Source: an uncultured Clostridia bacterium (lineage in GTDB: Bacteria > Bacillota_A > Clostridia > TANB77 > CAG-508). Taken from it: a stretch of 16,167 nucleotides of DNA. Made by a program: the position numbers and the translations under genes. The stretch is taken from the NCBI GenBank assembly GCA_947588915.1, contig CANPZA010000022.1, positions 1-16,167 of the forward strand, in the 5' to 3' direction. Under the pieces are notes generated by a model. It saw nothing but the letters and a program-made list of their open reading frames with translations, made no database searches and was not told the DNA's origin. Shown here one piece after another: positions 1 through 6,526 of this stretch; the stretch's first letter is position 1; every line of letters begins with the position of its first letter.

Positions 1-392
1 ATACAAATATCAGCTACATTAAAATTTGGAAAATTAAATATATTTACATCTATAAAATCAATAACAAAACCTCTAAATATTCTGTCAATTAAATTGGATA
101 TTCCTCCAGCAAGAACAATAAATAGTGAAACTAAAGTTTCTATATGTAAATTATTATCTTTAATAAATTTAATAATTAATCCTAAAATCATTATATTTAT
201 TATGATTATAATCACTACATTATTTGAGCCAATATTGAAAGCAATACCAGTGTTTTGTGTGTACTCTATACATAAGAAATTATGTATGATAATAATATTC
301 TTGTTCATGAAAATTGCTTTTGTTACTTGGTCTAAAAATATTATACTGAATAATATAATTAATCCAATTGTTATTATTTTTCTTTTACTCAT
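1..392 (-). CDS. lspA: Lipoprotein signal peptidase II LspA (3' end beyond window)
   Basis: LspA is a membrane aspartyl peptidase that removes signal peptides from diacylglyceryl-modified prolipoproteins, the step after Lgt. Translated leftwards from ATG 392-390, the protein begins MSKRKIITIGLIILFS. It then shows the LDQVTK segment, the family motif TQNTGIAFNI, and GGISNLIDR with the first catalytic Asp (about 81-105). At the window edge it reaches NFNVADI, which carries the second catalytic Asp. Hydrophobic stretches match the usual four-helix topology. The start codon overlaps the last 8 bases of lgt, which implies translational coupling. The gene is open at position 1, so only the last few residues are missing. 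The identification rests on both catalytic motifs in order. Confidence 0.93.
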   Translation of the reverse strand, partial: MSKRKIITIGLIILFSIIFLDQVTKAIFMNKNIIIIHNFLCIEYTQNTGIAFNIGSNNVVIIIIINIMILGLIIKFIKDNNLHIETLVSLFIVLAGGISNLIDRIFRGFVIDFIDVNIFNFPNFNVADIC

Positions 393-1179
393 TTTTTATT
401 TTACCTTTTACTTTCTTATAAATTAAGATACTTCCAAATACCATAAATAATAAAATTGATATTACTTGTGAAATTCTAAAACTACCTAGCATTAAACTAT
501 CTGTTCTTAACCCCTCTATAATTGCTCTGATTAGTCCATATAAAGTTAAATAAATATATGTTAATTGACCTCTATATTGTCTTTTATTTCTCATACAATA
601 AAGAATTAAAAATATAACTAAATTGCAAATTGATTCATAAAAAAATGTAGGATGTACTTCAATATAAGTTCCATTTTCGACAATTCCCATTCTTAATATA
701 TTACTTGTAATTGAGCCATGTGCTTCTCCGTTAAAAAAATTCCCCCATCTTCCTATTGCTTGACCTAATGCAAGATATGGAGCAATGTAGTCTAAAACAT
801 TTAAAAAATTTATCTTTTTAATTTTACAAAATATTAATATTGTTATTATAGCACCTATAATTCCACCATATATTGCAAGTCCACCGTTTCTAATATCTAA
901 AATTTCAGCTGGATTGTTAATGTAATAATTAAAATTAAATATTACAAAATACATCCTTGCGAATACTATACTTATAGGAATTAATATCAAAAATAATTCC
1001 ATCATGTCTTCAAACTTTATTTTATATTTACCATCATCTTTTTTAAAGAATAATATAGCAATTGTAAATGCTAAAACAATAAAAACAGCATACCAATAAA
1101 TACTTAGATTTCCAATATTCATCGCTATGCTATTAATTTCAAATTCTAAATTTAATCCTGGAAATAGTATTACTCTCAC
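385..1179 (-). CDS. lgt: Prolipoprotein diacylglyceryl transferase Lgt
   Basis: Lgt transfers a diacylglyceryl group from phosphatidylglycerol to the lipobox cysteine of prolipoproteins in the cytoplasmic membrane. The 264-residue product is of normal family length and is polytopic. It contains the Lgt signature GQAIGRWGNFFNGEAHG, with the conserved Arg, Asn and Glu, followed by HPTFFYES and a C-terminal IRAIIEGLRTDS carrying the late conserved Arg. The start is GTG at 1179, with AGAGGT five bases upstream; no ATG nearby fits as well. The stop overlaps the lspA start, giving the lgt-lspA maturation pair. No frame damage is seen. Upstream is a 130-base gap without a convincing promoter. Confidence 0.95.
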   Translation of the reverse strand: MRVILFPGLNLEFEINSIAMNIGNLSIYWYAVFIVLAFTIAILFFKKDDGKYKIKFEDMMELFLILIPISIVFARMYFVIFNFNYYINNPAEILDIRNGGLAIYGGIIGAIITILIFCKIKKINFLNVLDYIAPYLALGQAIGRWGNFFNGEAHGSITSNILRMGIVENGTYIEVHPTFFYESICNLVIFLILYCMRNKRQYRGQLTYIYLTLYGLIRAIIEGLRTDSLMLGSFRISQVISILLFMVFGSILIYKKVKGKIKNE

Positions 1180-1311
1180 TTTTACCTCTTTTCTGTTTAT
1201 GGTCTATTTTATTTTATGTATAAGCCATTTAAGTTATTGTTGATTATTATCATTAACGTTTTTAATTAATATCTAAAAATAAGGCTTACCTCTCTCCCTC
1301 TTCTAAAATTT
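1180..1311. other. Intergenic stretch between the 66-residue ORF and lgt
   Basis: This short AT-rich spacer holds a 6-bp inverted repeat, TAAGCC (1221-1226) and GGCTTA (1283-1288), separated by 56 bases. That is too weak and too open to call a terminator. No ORF with a ribosome binding site is visible. An lgt promoter may lie here, but no hexamer pair stands out. Confidence 0.3.
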
Positions 1312-1512
1312 CTACTTTTTCAAATAATTATATATTACTTGTTCAACATATCTTAATGCCTCAAAACTTGTTATAAAACTTCCACTATGTCTATGTCTTA
1401 CTGAACTTCTTATTATTTTTATTTTCATATTATATTGTCTTTTATATATTCTACTTAATTGTTCTTTACTTAATCCTGCTTTCCAATCATTTATAATTTC
1501 CTTATCTGTCAT
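1312..1512 (-). CDS. Small conserved-looking protein, unknown, possible helix-turn-helix
   Basis: I do not recognise a family. The product is 66 residues, basic, and begins MTDKEIINDWKAGLSKEQ. The segment up to about residue 30 (DWKAG-LSKEQLSRIYKRQY) looks like the first helices of a resolvase or LuxR-like helix-turn-helix, so DNA or RNA binding is possible, but this is inference. A longer start at 1524 exists. I prefer ATG 1512-1510 because GAGGTG lies four bases ahead of it, while the 1524 ATG has no Shine-Dalgarno. It follows rho and the rho hairpin, so it is probably transcribed separately. Confidence 0.6.
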   Translation of the reverse strand: MTDKEIINDWKAGLSKEQLSRIYKRQYNMKIKIIRSSVRHRHSGSFITSFEALRYVEQVIYNYLKK

Positions 1513-1587
1513 ACTACACCTCATTATATGTAGTATTTACTTTTTAATATTTAATATGTAACAAAATGATTATATAATAATATAAAT

Positions 1588-1612
1588 AAGGAAAGCAGAT
1601 ACAGCCTTCCTT
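1588..1612 (-). terminator. Hairpin directly after rho
   Basis: Read leftwards from 1612, a 9-bp stem (AAGGAAGGC with GCTTTCCTT, one G-U pair) encloses a 7-base loop. It begins immediately after the rho stop codon and is followed by the T-rich but interrupted TTATTTATATT. The T-tract is imperfect, so efficiency is uncertain. On the plus strand the same hairpin is followed by TTTTATTT, so it could also act on transcripts coming from the other side. Confidence 0.6.
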
Positions 1613-2956
1613 TTATTTAAATCTTCTTAAATAGTTATCTATTTGATCTATAAACTCTTCATTATTTTTCGTTTGAGTCATATAGCTAATTACTTGTTCT
1701 GTAACATCAGCAACAGGCATACTGTTCATAGCTTTTCTTAAAGCAAAAACCGTATCCTTCTCTTTTGGAGTTAATAATAGATCTTCTCTTCTAGTACCAG
1801 ATTTATTAATATCAATAGCAGGGAAAATTCTTCTTTCTGATAATTTTCTATCTAAGTGTACTTCCATATTACCAGTACCTTTGAATTCTTCAAAAATAAC
1901 ATCATCCATTCTACTTCCAGTTTCAATTAAAGCTGTTGCAAGAATTGTTAAACTTCCTCCATGTTCGATATTTCTTGCAGCACCAAAGAATTTTTTTGGT
2001 TTATGTAATGCAGCAGGATCAATACCACCTGATAAAGTCCTTCCAGATGAAGGAATAACAAGGTTATATGCTCTCGTAAGTCTAGTTATACTATCTAATA
2101 ATATAATTACATCTCTACCATGTTCAACTAATCTTTTTGCACGCTCTAAAACCATTTCAGCTACTTTAACATGATGTTCAGGCAATTCATCAAATGTAGA
2201 GTGAATTACCTCTCCTTTAATAGAACGTTTCATATCTGTTACTTCTTCTGGTCTTTCATCAATTAGTAATACAATTAATTCTACTTCTGGATTATTTGTA
2301 CTAATACTATTTGCAACCTTTTTTAATAATGTAGTTTTTCCTACTTTTGGTTGAGCTACAATCATTCCTCTTTGTCCTTTTCCAATTGGTGACATTAAAT
2401 CTATAATTCTAGTTGCATAATCATTTGATACAGTCTCTAACTGTAATCTTTCATTTGGATATATTGGTATTAATTCATCAAATCTCTTTCTTTTCATTGC
2501 CTTTTCAGGATGTTCACCATTTACTTCTCCAACAAAAATTAAAGATGGGAATTTTTCACCTTCTCTGAATCTAGAAATACCTTTTATTATATCTCCTGTA
2601 TCTAACCTAAATCTTCTTATTTGAACCATAGATATATAAACATCTTTATCACTAGATAAGAAATTATCCCCTCTTAAAAAGCCATAACCATCTGGTAAAA
2701 TATCCAATATTCCTTCTACAATTTCATCTCCCTCGTTTGTTAGTTTATAATCTACAATTGGTTCTCCATTTTCATCATATTGCCTTTCAATTAACTCTTT
2801 TTCTTCTATTTTTTCATCAATTTCTGGTGCTTTTGGTTCCATAATTTGTTTTAAAATAGTAATAAGCTCCTCTTTCTTTAACTTAGAAGTATTTCTAATA
2901 TTATATTCTTTTGCTAATTCTTTTAATTCAAGCAAAGTCATTGATTCTATATCCAT
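1613..2956 (-). CDS. rho: Transcription termination factor Rho
   Basis: Rho is a hexameric RNA-dependent ATPase/translocase that terminates transcription. The 447-residue product has the complete architecture. Residues 1-45 form a Rho_N helical domain ([15 protein letters not shown]). Next comes the OB-fold RNA-binding domain with [16 protein letters not shown] and the D-V-Y-I-S sequence of primary-site binding. The ATPase core has Walker A QPKVGKTT, Walker [11 protein letters not shown], then [19 protein letters not shown] and the [16 protein letters not shown] region of the Q/R-loop part. AAGGAGG lies 10 bases before the ATG, slightly far. It stands alone between the divIC terminators and its own downstream hairpin, so it is probably monocistronic. 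Confidence 0.97.
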   Translation of the reverse strand: MDIESMTLLELKELAKEYNIRNTSKLKKEELITILKQIMEPKAPEIDEKIEEKELIERQYDENGEPIVDYKLTNEGDEIVEGILDILPDGYGFLRGDNFLSSDKDVYISMVQIRRFRLDTGDIIKGISRFREGEKFPSLIFVGEVNGEHPEKAMKRKRFDELIPIYPNERLQLETVSNDYATRIIDLMSPIGKGQRGMIVAQPKVGKTTLLKKVANSISTNNPEVELIVLLIDERPEEVTDMKRSIKGEVIHSTFDELPEHHVKVAEMVLERAKRLVEHGRDVIILLDSITRLTRAYNLVIPSSGRTLSGGIDPAALHKPKKFFGAARNIEHGGSLTILATALIETGSRMDDVIFEEFKGTGNMEVHLDRKLSERRIFPAIDINKSGTRREDLLLTPKEKDTVFALRKAMNSMPVADVTEQVISYMTQTKNNEEFIDQIDNYLRRFK

Positions 2957-3040
2957 AACAAATTTGCCTCCTTATTTTATTTTTATATGGGAATTGTATC
3001 AAGAAATAAATATAATATAAATATTATAACATAAATTTTT

Positions 3041-3062
3041 AAAAAATGGAATATTTTTTCCA
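3041..3062 (-). terminator. Second (tandem) terminator after divIC
   Basis: Read leftwards, TGGAA-AAAATA-TTCCA (3062-3047) is followed by six T. The stem is only 5 bp, but it sits directly behind the stronger terminator at 3062-3092, making a tandem pair that insulates rho from the yab operon. Confidence 0.5.
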
Positions 3063-3092
3063 AAAAAAGGAATATAATTTTAATTACATTCC
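3062..3092 (-). terminator. Intrinsic terminator of the yabP-yabQ-divIC operon
   Basis: Read leftwards, GGAATGTAAT pairs with ATTATATTCC over 10 bp (one G-U), with a short A-rich loop, and is followed by seven T (3068-3062). The stem includes the divIC stop codon, so the hairpin starts inside the gene end. This is a standard Rho-independent terminator. Confidence 0.8.
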
Positions 3093-3356
3093 TCTGTCTA
3101 TATAAACTCTTTCATTAGGATAATACATATCCAACTTTTCTCTTGCTGTTTGTTCAATAAAATCTAATGATGTAACATTATCTTTTTTCTCAGCAAGTTC
3201 TTCTTTATATTCTTTTTCTTTTTCTATTTGAGAAGTTAATTCATCACTATCATTTTTATATTGATTTAAAGTTTTTTGTTGACTTGCTAAAGTAAAAATC
3301 ACATATATAGCAACTATCATTACAAGTAACTTTGAATATATTTTATGTATTTTCAT
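3084..3356 (-). CDS. divIC: Septum formation initiator, DivIC/FtsB family
   Basis: DivIC/FtsB proteins are small bitopic membrane proteins of the divisome that pair with FtsL through a coiled coil. The 90-residue product has a short cytoplasmic N-terminus, one membrane segment (about 9-25, SKLLVMIVAIYVIFTLAS), a coiled coil rich in E, K and Q (about 27-58), and the family C-terminus DFIEQTAREKLDMYYPNE. GGAGAG lies 6 bases before the ATG. Its place after yabP-yabQ matches the gene order known from spore-forming Firmicutes and favours the name divIC over ftsB. It ends in a strong terminator. Confidence 0.87.
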   Translation of the reverse strand: MKIHKIYSKLLVMIVAIYVIFTLASQQKTLNQYKNDSDELTSQIEKEKEYKEELAEKKDNVTSLDFIEQTAREKLDMYYPNERVYIDRGM

Positions 3357-3443
3357 CAGTATCTCTCCAATTAAATATGTTAAATCCTTACGGATATTAC
3401 AATTATATATTCTACATTTTTATTTAAAATCCTTCTTTTATTA

Positions 3444-3929
3444 TCAATTTTTTACAATATTTATATTCTTTTTTGGTTTTTTAATAATATTATGTATTTT
3501 AGAGAGAAAATTTGTAAAATTTTTTCGTATATTGATAAAAAGAAATGTTACAGGTTTTAAAAATATATGTCGTAAAGGCTTTATAATAAATTTTATTGGG
3601 GTAATAAGTATTTTGATAAAAGATTTTATTTGCTCAATAATTTTTATATTTATTTTTACTATGTAAGAACTAATAAGTACCATATAAAAAATAGCACCTA
3701 GTATGATACCTAAAAACATAAAAAATCGTAATTCTCCATTATTAAAAACAAATGTAGAATACAATATAGAAAAACCTGTTATAATCCAAAATAAGATATC
3801 CTCAACATATGTTACAAAATCACTAGTATTTATAACTTTTCTAGATATTCTAAAAAAATCAAATAATAGTCCAATTAAAATACCATTTAATATAAAAATA
3901 AAGAACAATTGTACTTGATTTGTAACCAT
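3444..3929 (-). CDS. yabQ: Spore cortex biosynthesis protein YabQ
   Basis: YabQ is a sporulation membrane protein needed for spore cortex formation, localised around the forespore in Bacillus. The 161-residue product begins MVTNQVQLFFIFILNGILIG, with the family-typical LFDFFRISRK and EDILFWIITG segments, giving three or four membrane helices in the first 95 residues. A basic, amphipathic tail rich in Ile, Lys and Phe follows. Its position between yabP and divIC supports the call. GGAAGG-type ribosome binding bases precede the ATG, and the gap to yabP is only 22 bases, so the two are co-transcribed. The divergent tail is common in this family. Confidence 0.85.
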   Translation of the reverse strand: MVTNQVQLFFIFILNGILIGLLFDFFRISRKVINTSDFVTYVEDILFWIITGFSILYSTFVFNNGELRFFMFLGIILGAIFYMVLISSYIVKINIKIIEQIKSFIKILITPIKFIIKPLRHIFLKPVTFLFINIRKNFTNFLSKIHNIIKKPKKNINIVKN

Positions 3930-3951
3930 AGTTTACTTCCTTCCACTAATT

Positions 3952-4248
3952 TTATTTAAATATTTTACTCATAAAACTTCCTTTTGTCTTTTCTGTATCT
4001 TTATCACTATAAGTTAAAGATGAGATATCTCCTTCAACAATTACTTCGGAAGTATCTATACTTAATTTATTAATTCTAATATTTTCTCCTTTTACAGTAA
4101 GTAGTCCCAATTCTGTTTCTAAAATTACAACTTGATCATCAAAGCTTAAAACATCTAATACACCAGATATACTTAGTTTTCCCCTATTTTCTAATATAAG
4201 ATTTTGAATTACACCTGTAGACATATTTTTTCTTTCATCAACAGTCAT
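3952..4248 (-). CDS. yabP: Sporulation protein YabP
   Basis: YabP is a small protein of the YabP/YqfC family involved in spore coat and cortex assembly. I place the start at ATG 4248-4246 (MTVDERKNMSTG, 98 residues) because GGGAGG lies 8 bases upstream. The open frame extends to 4293, but that longer start lacks a Shine-Dalgarno. The family pattern is visible: LILENRGKLSISGVLDVLSF, then DDQVVILETELGLLTVKGE, then IRINKLSIDTSEVIVEGDI, a beta-rich domain. A C-terminal Lys-rich tail follows. It is the first gene of yabP-yabQ-divIC; no sporulation sigma promoter could be fixed upstream. Confidence 0.88.
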   Translation of the reverse strand: MTVDERKNMSTGVIQNLILENRGKLSISGVLDVLSFDDQVVILETELGLLTVKGENIRINKLSIDTSEVIVEGDISSLTYSDKDTEKTKGSFMSKIFK

Positions 4249-4309
4249 AATAAATACCTCCCAATATTTACTTGCTAAAATATATATATTCAAGGTTTGT
4301 CTTTTTTAG

Positions 4310-4355
4310 AACAAAAAAATACTTATATTTAGCAAATTTCTAAATATAAGTATTT
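4310..4355 (-). terminator. Strong terminator after aspartokinase
   Basis: A perfect 16-bp inverted repeat, AAATACTTATATTTAG (4317-4332) and its complement (4340-4355), encloses a 7-base loop. Read leftwards it runs into seven T. It is AT-rich but long and uninterrupted. It lies ten bases after the lysC stop and separates lysC from yabP. Confidence 0.85.
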
Positions 4356-4365
4356 GAAAAACTTT

Positions 4366-5334
4366 TTAAAACAATTCATCTTGAATTTCATTTATAATCT
4401 TATCATCAACTACATTTTTAAATGTAATTGTAATCTTTGTTTCTGTAACCATAAAATCAAGCATTTCAAGTTTTTGCTTTTCTATTATATCTAATATTTT
4501 TTTTATTGAATTTAAATTTCTAATGATACCATTTCCTACAATTGAAACTCTAGATGTTTCTTTTTTTACGATACCTTTTATAGTATTTTCTTCAATAATA
4601 TCAGATATTACAGATCCAGATTTATTATTAAAAGTAGATTTTGTGATAATAGGTATTTTAAATTTTTCTCCTATTTCTACACATCTATTATGAAGTACTT
4701 TTGCACCTTCAGTAGAAAGCTCATGCATTTCTTGATAAGAAAGTGTTGGTATTTTTTTACTATTTGAAAATTTATTTGGATCTGTTGTATATATTCCATC
4801 AACATCAGAAAATATATAACAATTTTTTGCTTTTAATGCTGATGCAATTGCTACAGCTGTTGTATCAGAACCACCTCTGCCAAGTGTAGTAATATCCATA
4901 TTTTCATTAATACCTTGAAATCCCGCAATTATCACAATATTTCCATTATTTAGTTCTTTATCTATTCTTGATGTATTAATATGTTCTATAATTGCATCTT
5001 GGTTTGTATTATTAGTACAAATTCCAGCCTGCCATCCAGTTAAAGATATAGCTTTATATCCTAATTTATTTAATAAAATACTTAATTTTGCACTTGCAAT
5101 TTGTTCACCACTGCTTAGTAGCATATCCATTTCTCTGTCTTGAACAATGTCAGATAGTTCTTTTGCTTCATTAATAAGTTTATCCGTTGTTTTTCCTTGT
5201 GCTGAAACAATAACTACAATGTCATAATTTTTATCCTTCATTTCTATAATTTTATCAGCTACTAATTTTAAACAATTGTTATCTGCAACAGAGCTTCCTC
5301 CAAATTTTAAAACTATTTTTTCCATTTCTATCAC
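4366..5334 (-). CDS. lysC: Aspartate kinase with one ACT domain
   Basis: Aspartate kinase phosphorylates L-aspartate, the first step towards lysine, diaminopimelate, threonine and methionine. The N-terminal amino-acid-kinase domain (about 1-240) shows KFGGSSV near residue 10, TLGRGGSDTTAVAIA, FSDVDGIYTTDPN and LSTEGAKVLHNR, all family hallmarks. After SGSVISDI the sequence goes almost directly to RVSIVGNGIIRN...MLDFMVTETKITITF, which resembles the second ACT repeat. The usual first ACT repeat is missing, giving 322 residues instead of about 400. The start is GTG 5334, or ATG 5325, which gives the more usual MEKIVLKFGG; neither has an ideal Shine-Dalgarno. Confidence 0.88.
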   Translation of the reverse strand: MIEMEKIVLKFGGSSVADNNCLKLVADKIIEMKDKNYDIVVIVSAQGKTTDKLINEAKELSDIVQDREMDMLLSSGEQIASAKLSILLNKLGYKAISLTGWQAGICTNNTNQDAIIEHINTSRIDKELNNGNIVIIAGFQGINENMDITTLGRGGSDTTAVAIASALKAKNCYIFSDVDGIYTTDPNKFSNSKKIPTLSYQEMHELSTEGAKVLHNRCVEIGEKFKIPIITKSTFNNKSGSVISDIIEENTIKGIVKKETSRVSIVGNGIIRNLNSIKKILDIIEKQKLEMLDFMVTETKITITFKNVVDDKIINEIQDELF

Positions 5335-5413
5335 TTGCCTTTTATATATAAAAAGATATATTAAAATTTTAATATGCCTTATTTATTATATGAAGTAATT
5401 CATCTTATTGTGT
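5335..5413. other. prfB-lysC spacer with 18-bp palindrome
   Basis: Positions 5358-5375 form a perfect palindrome, ATATTAAAATTTTAATAT, with no loop, read leftwards into ATATCTTTTTATA. It might be a weak terminator after prfB or part of a promoter or operator for lysC. In such AT-rich DNA it may also be chance. Confidence 0.25.
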
Positions 5414-6522
5414 TTAATGCTTGTATTGCATCTTTAAATAGCTTTCCATGAAATCATCTATTTCTCCATCCATAACTGCTTGTACATTTCCTACTTCGTA
5501 ATTCGTTCTATGATCTTTTACCATAGTATAAGGACAAAATACATATGAACGAATTTGGCTTCCCCATGCAATATCTTTCTGGATTCCTTTTAAATCTTCT
5601 ATTTTTTCTTTTTGTTCTTTTTCTTTTAAATCTAATAACTTAGACTTTAACATTTTCATTGCAGTTTCTCTATTTTGAATTTGAGAACGTTCTGATTGAC
5701 ATGATACAACAATATTTGTTGGTATATGAGTAATTCTAACAGCAGATGATGTTTTATTTATATGCTGTCCTCCTGCCCCGTGAAGCTCTATAAGTATCTA
5801 TTCTTAAATCATCTGGATTTACATCTAATTCAATGTCTTCTGTTATTTCTGGAAGAACTTCAACTGATGCAAATGATGTATGCCTTCTTCCTCCACTATC
5901 AAATGGAGAAATTCTGACTAGTCTATGTACTCCTAGTTCAGATTTCATATATCCATAACTATTTTCGCCAATTATTTCAAAGGTTACACTTTTTAGACCT
6001 GCCTCTTCCCCTTCTAAATAATCCAATTCTTTTACTTGATAATTATTTTTCATAGCCCATCTTGTATACATTCTATATAGCATTTCTGCCCAATCTTGAG
6101 ACTCTGTGCCACCTGCTCCTGGATGTATAGTAATTATACTATTATTTGCATCATATTTTCCTGATAAATAAGTCGTAATTTCAAATTTTTCTATATCTTT
6201 TTGTAGCTTACTTGTGTTTTTAATTATTTCTTTTGCCATTTCAATATCATTTTCTAATTCTACTAATTCACTTAGTTCTTGTATGTTTGTAAGTTCTGTT
6301 TTTATTTGATTATATTTAGTAGTTTTATTTTTTATAGATTTTATTTGTGATAATATTTTAGTAGAATTTTTACTATCATCCCAAAAATCAGTTTCACCTG
6401 TTTTATTTTCCAAAATTTTTAATTCTTTTTCTAAATTATCTATGTCAAAGAGAATCACCTAAAATTCTTATTTTTTCTTCAAGTTGTTGTAATATTTTAT
6501 TATTTTCTTCCAATTCTAACAT
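5414..6522 (-). CDS. prfB: Peptide chain release factor 2, with programmed +1 frameshift and a second frame break
   Basis: RF2 recognises UGA and UAA and releases the peptide. Translation starts at ATG 6522-6520 ([17 protein letters not shown]), seven bases after AAGGAG. Codon 26 is TGA in CTT-TGA-C (6450-6444), the classic RF2 autoregulatory +1 site. The +1 frame continues [22 protein letters not shown], with [20 protein letters not shown] and the stop-recognition motif SPF at merged residues 205-207, as in E. coli. At 5780 the frame breaks again: TCA-CGG-GGC gives RGRRTAYK and a TAA at 5756. Skipping one base restores [20 protein letters not shown], with GGQ at residues 250-252, the E. coli positions, and the frame then runs to the stop at 5414. 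The merged product is about 368 residues. No sign of decay is seen either side. Confidence 0.9.
5765..5783 (-). other. prfB: Second frame break in prfB at CGG, inside the GAGGQ codons
   Basis: Read leftwards, the bases are TCA C GGG GCA GGA GGA CAG. The zero-frame codon after TCA (Ser) is CGG (5780-5778). Without the C at 5780 the codons read S-G-A-G-G-Q. The extra base is not a repeat of either neighbour, so a simple homopolymer length error does not explain it. As written, translation ends eight codons later without the catalytic GGQ. Confidence 0.85.
6444..6460 (-). promoter_or_regulatory. prfB: prfB programmed +1 frameshift site
   Basis: Read leftwards, AGGTGA (6460-6455) is an internal Shine-Dalgarno-like element, followed by TTCT and the slippery CTT TGA C. 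Low RF2 slows UGA reading, and tRNA-Leu slips from CUU to UUU, so the ribosome enters the +1 frame. The SD-like core GGTG sits five bases from CTT, a looser spacing than the three bases of E. coli, and it is less G-rich, so basal shifting may be weaker here. Confidence 0.92.
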
Positions 6523-6526
6523 TTCA

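Noticed and set aside
94..426. Rightward 110-residue open frame at the left edge
   Set aside because: It is the antisense shadow of lspA, whose motifs (GGISNLIDR, TQNTGIAF) read on the minus strand.
2974..3030. rho promoter TTGATA - 17 - TAAAAT
   Set aside because: The -10 would place the transcript start inside the Shine-Dalgarno, and other AT-rich hexamers nearby are equally plausible.
4249..4309. Sporulation sigma factor promoter ahead of yabP
   Set aside because: TTGAATA is present, but no matching -10 (CATA-type) lies at the right distance, so I do not call it.
5754..6522. prfB as a decayed pseudogene
   Set aside because: Sequence on both sides of the break is fully conserved with no further stops or losses, and RF2 is normally essential. 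An artefact, a very recent mutation or recoding fits better.
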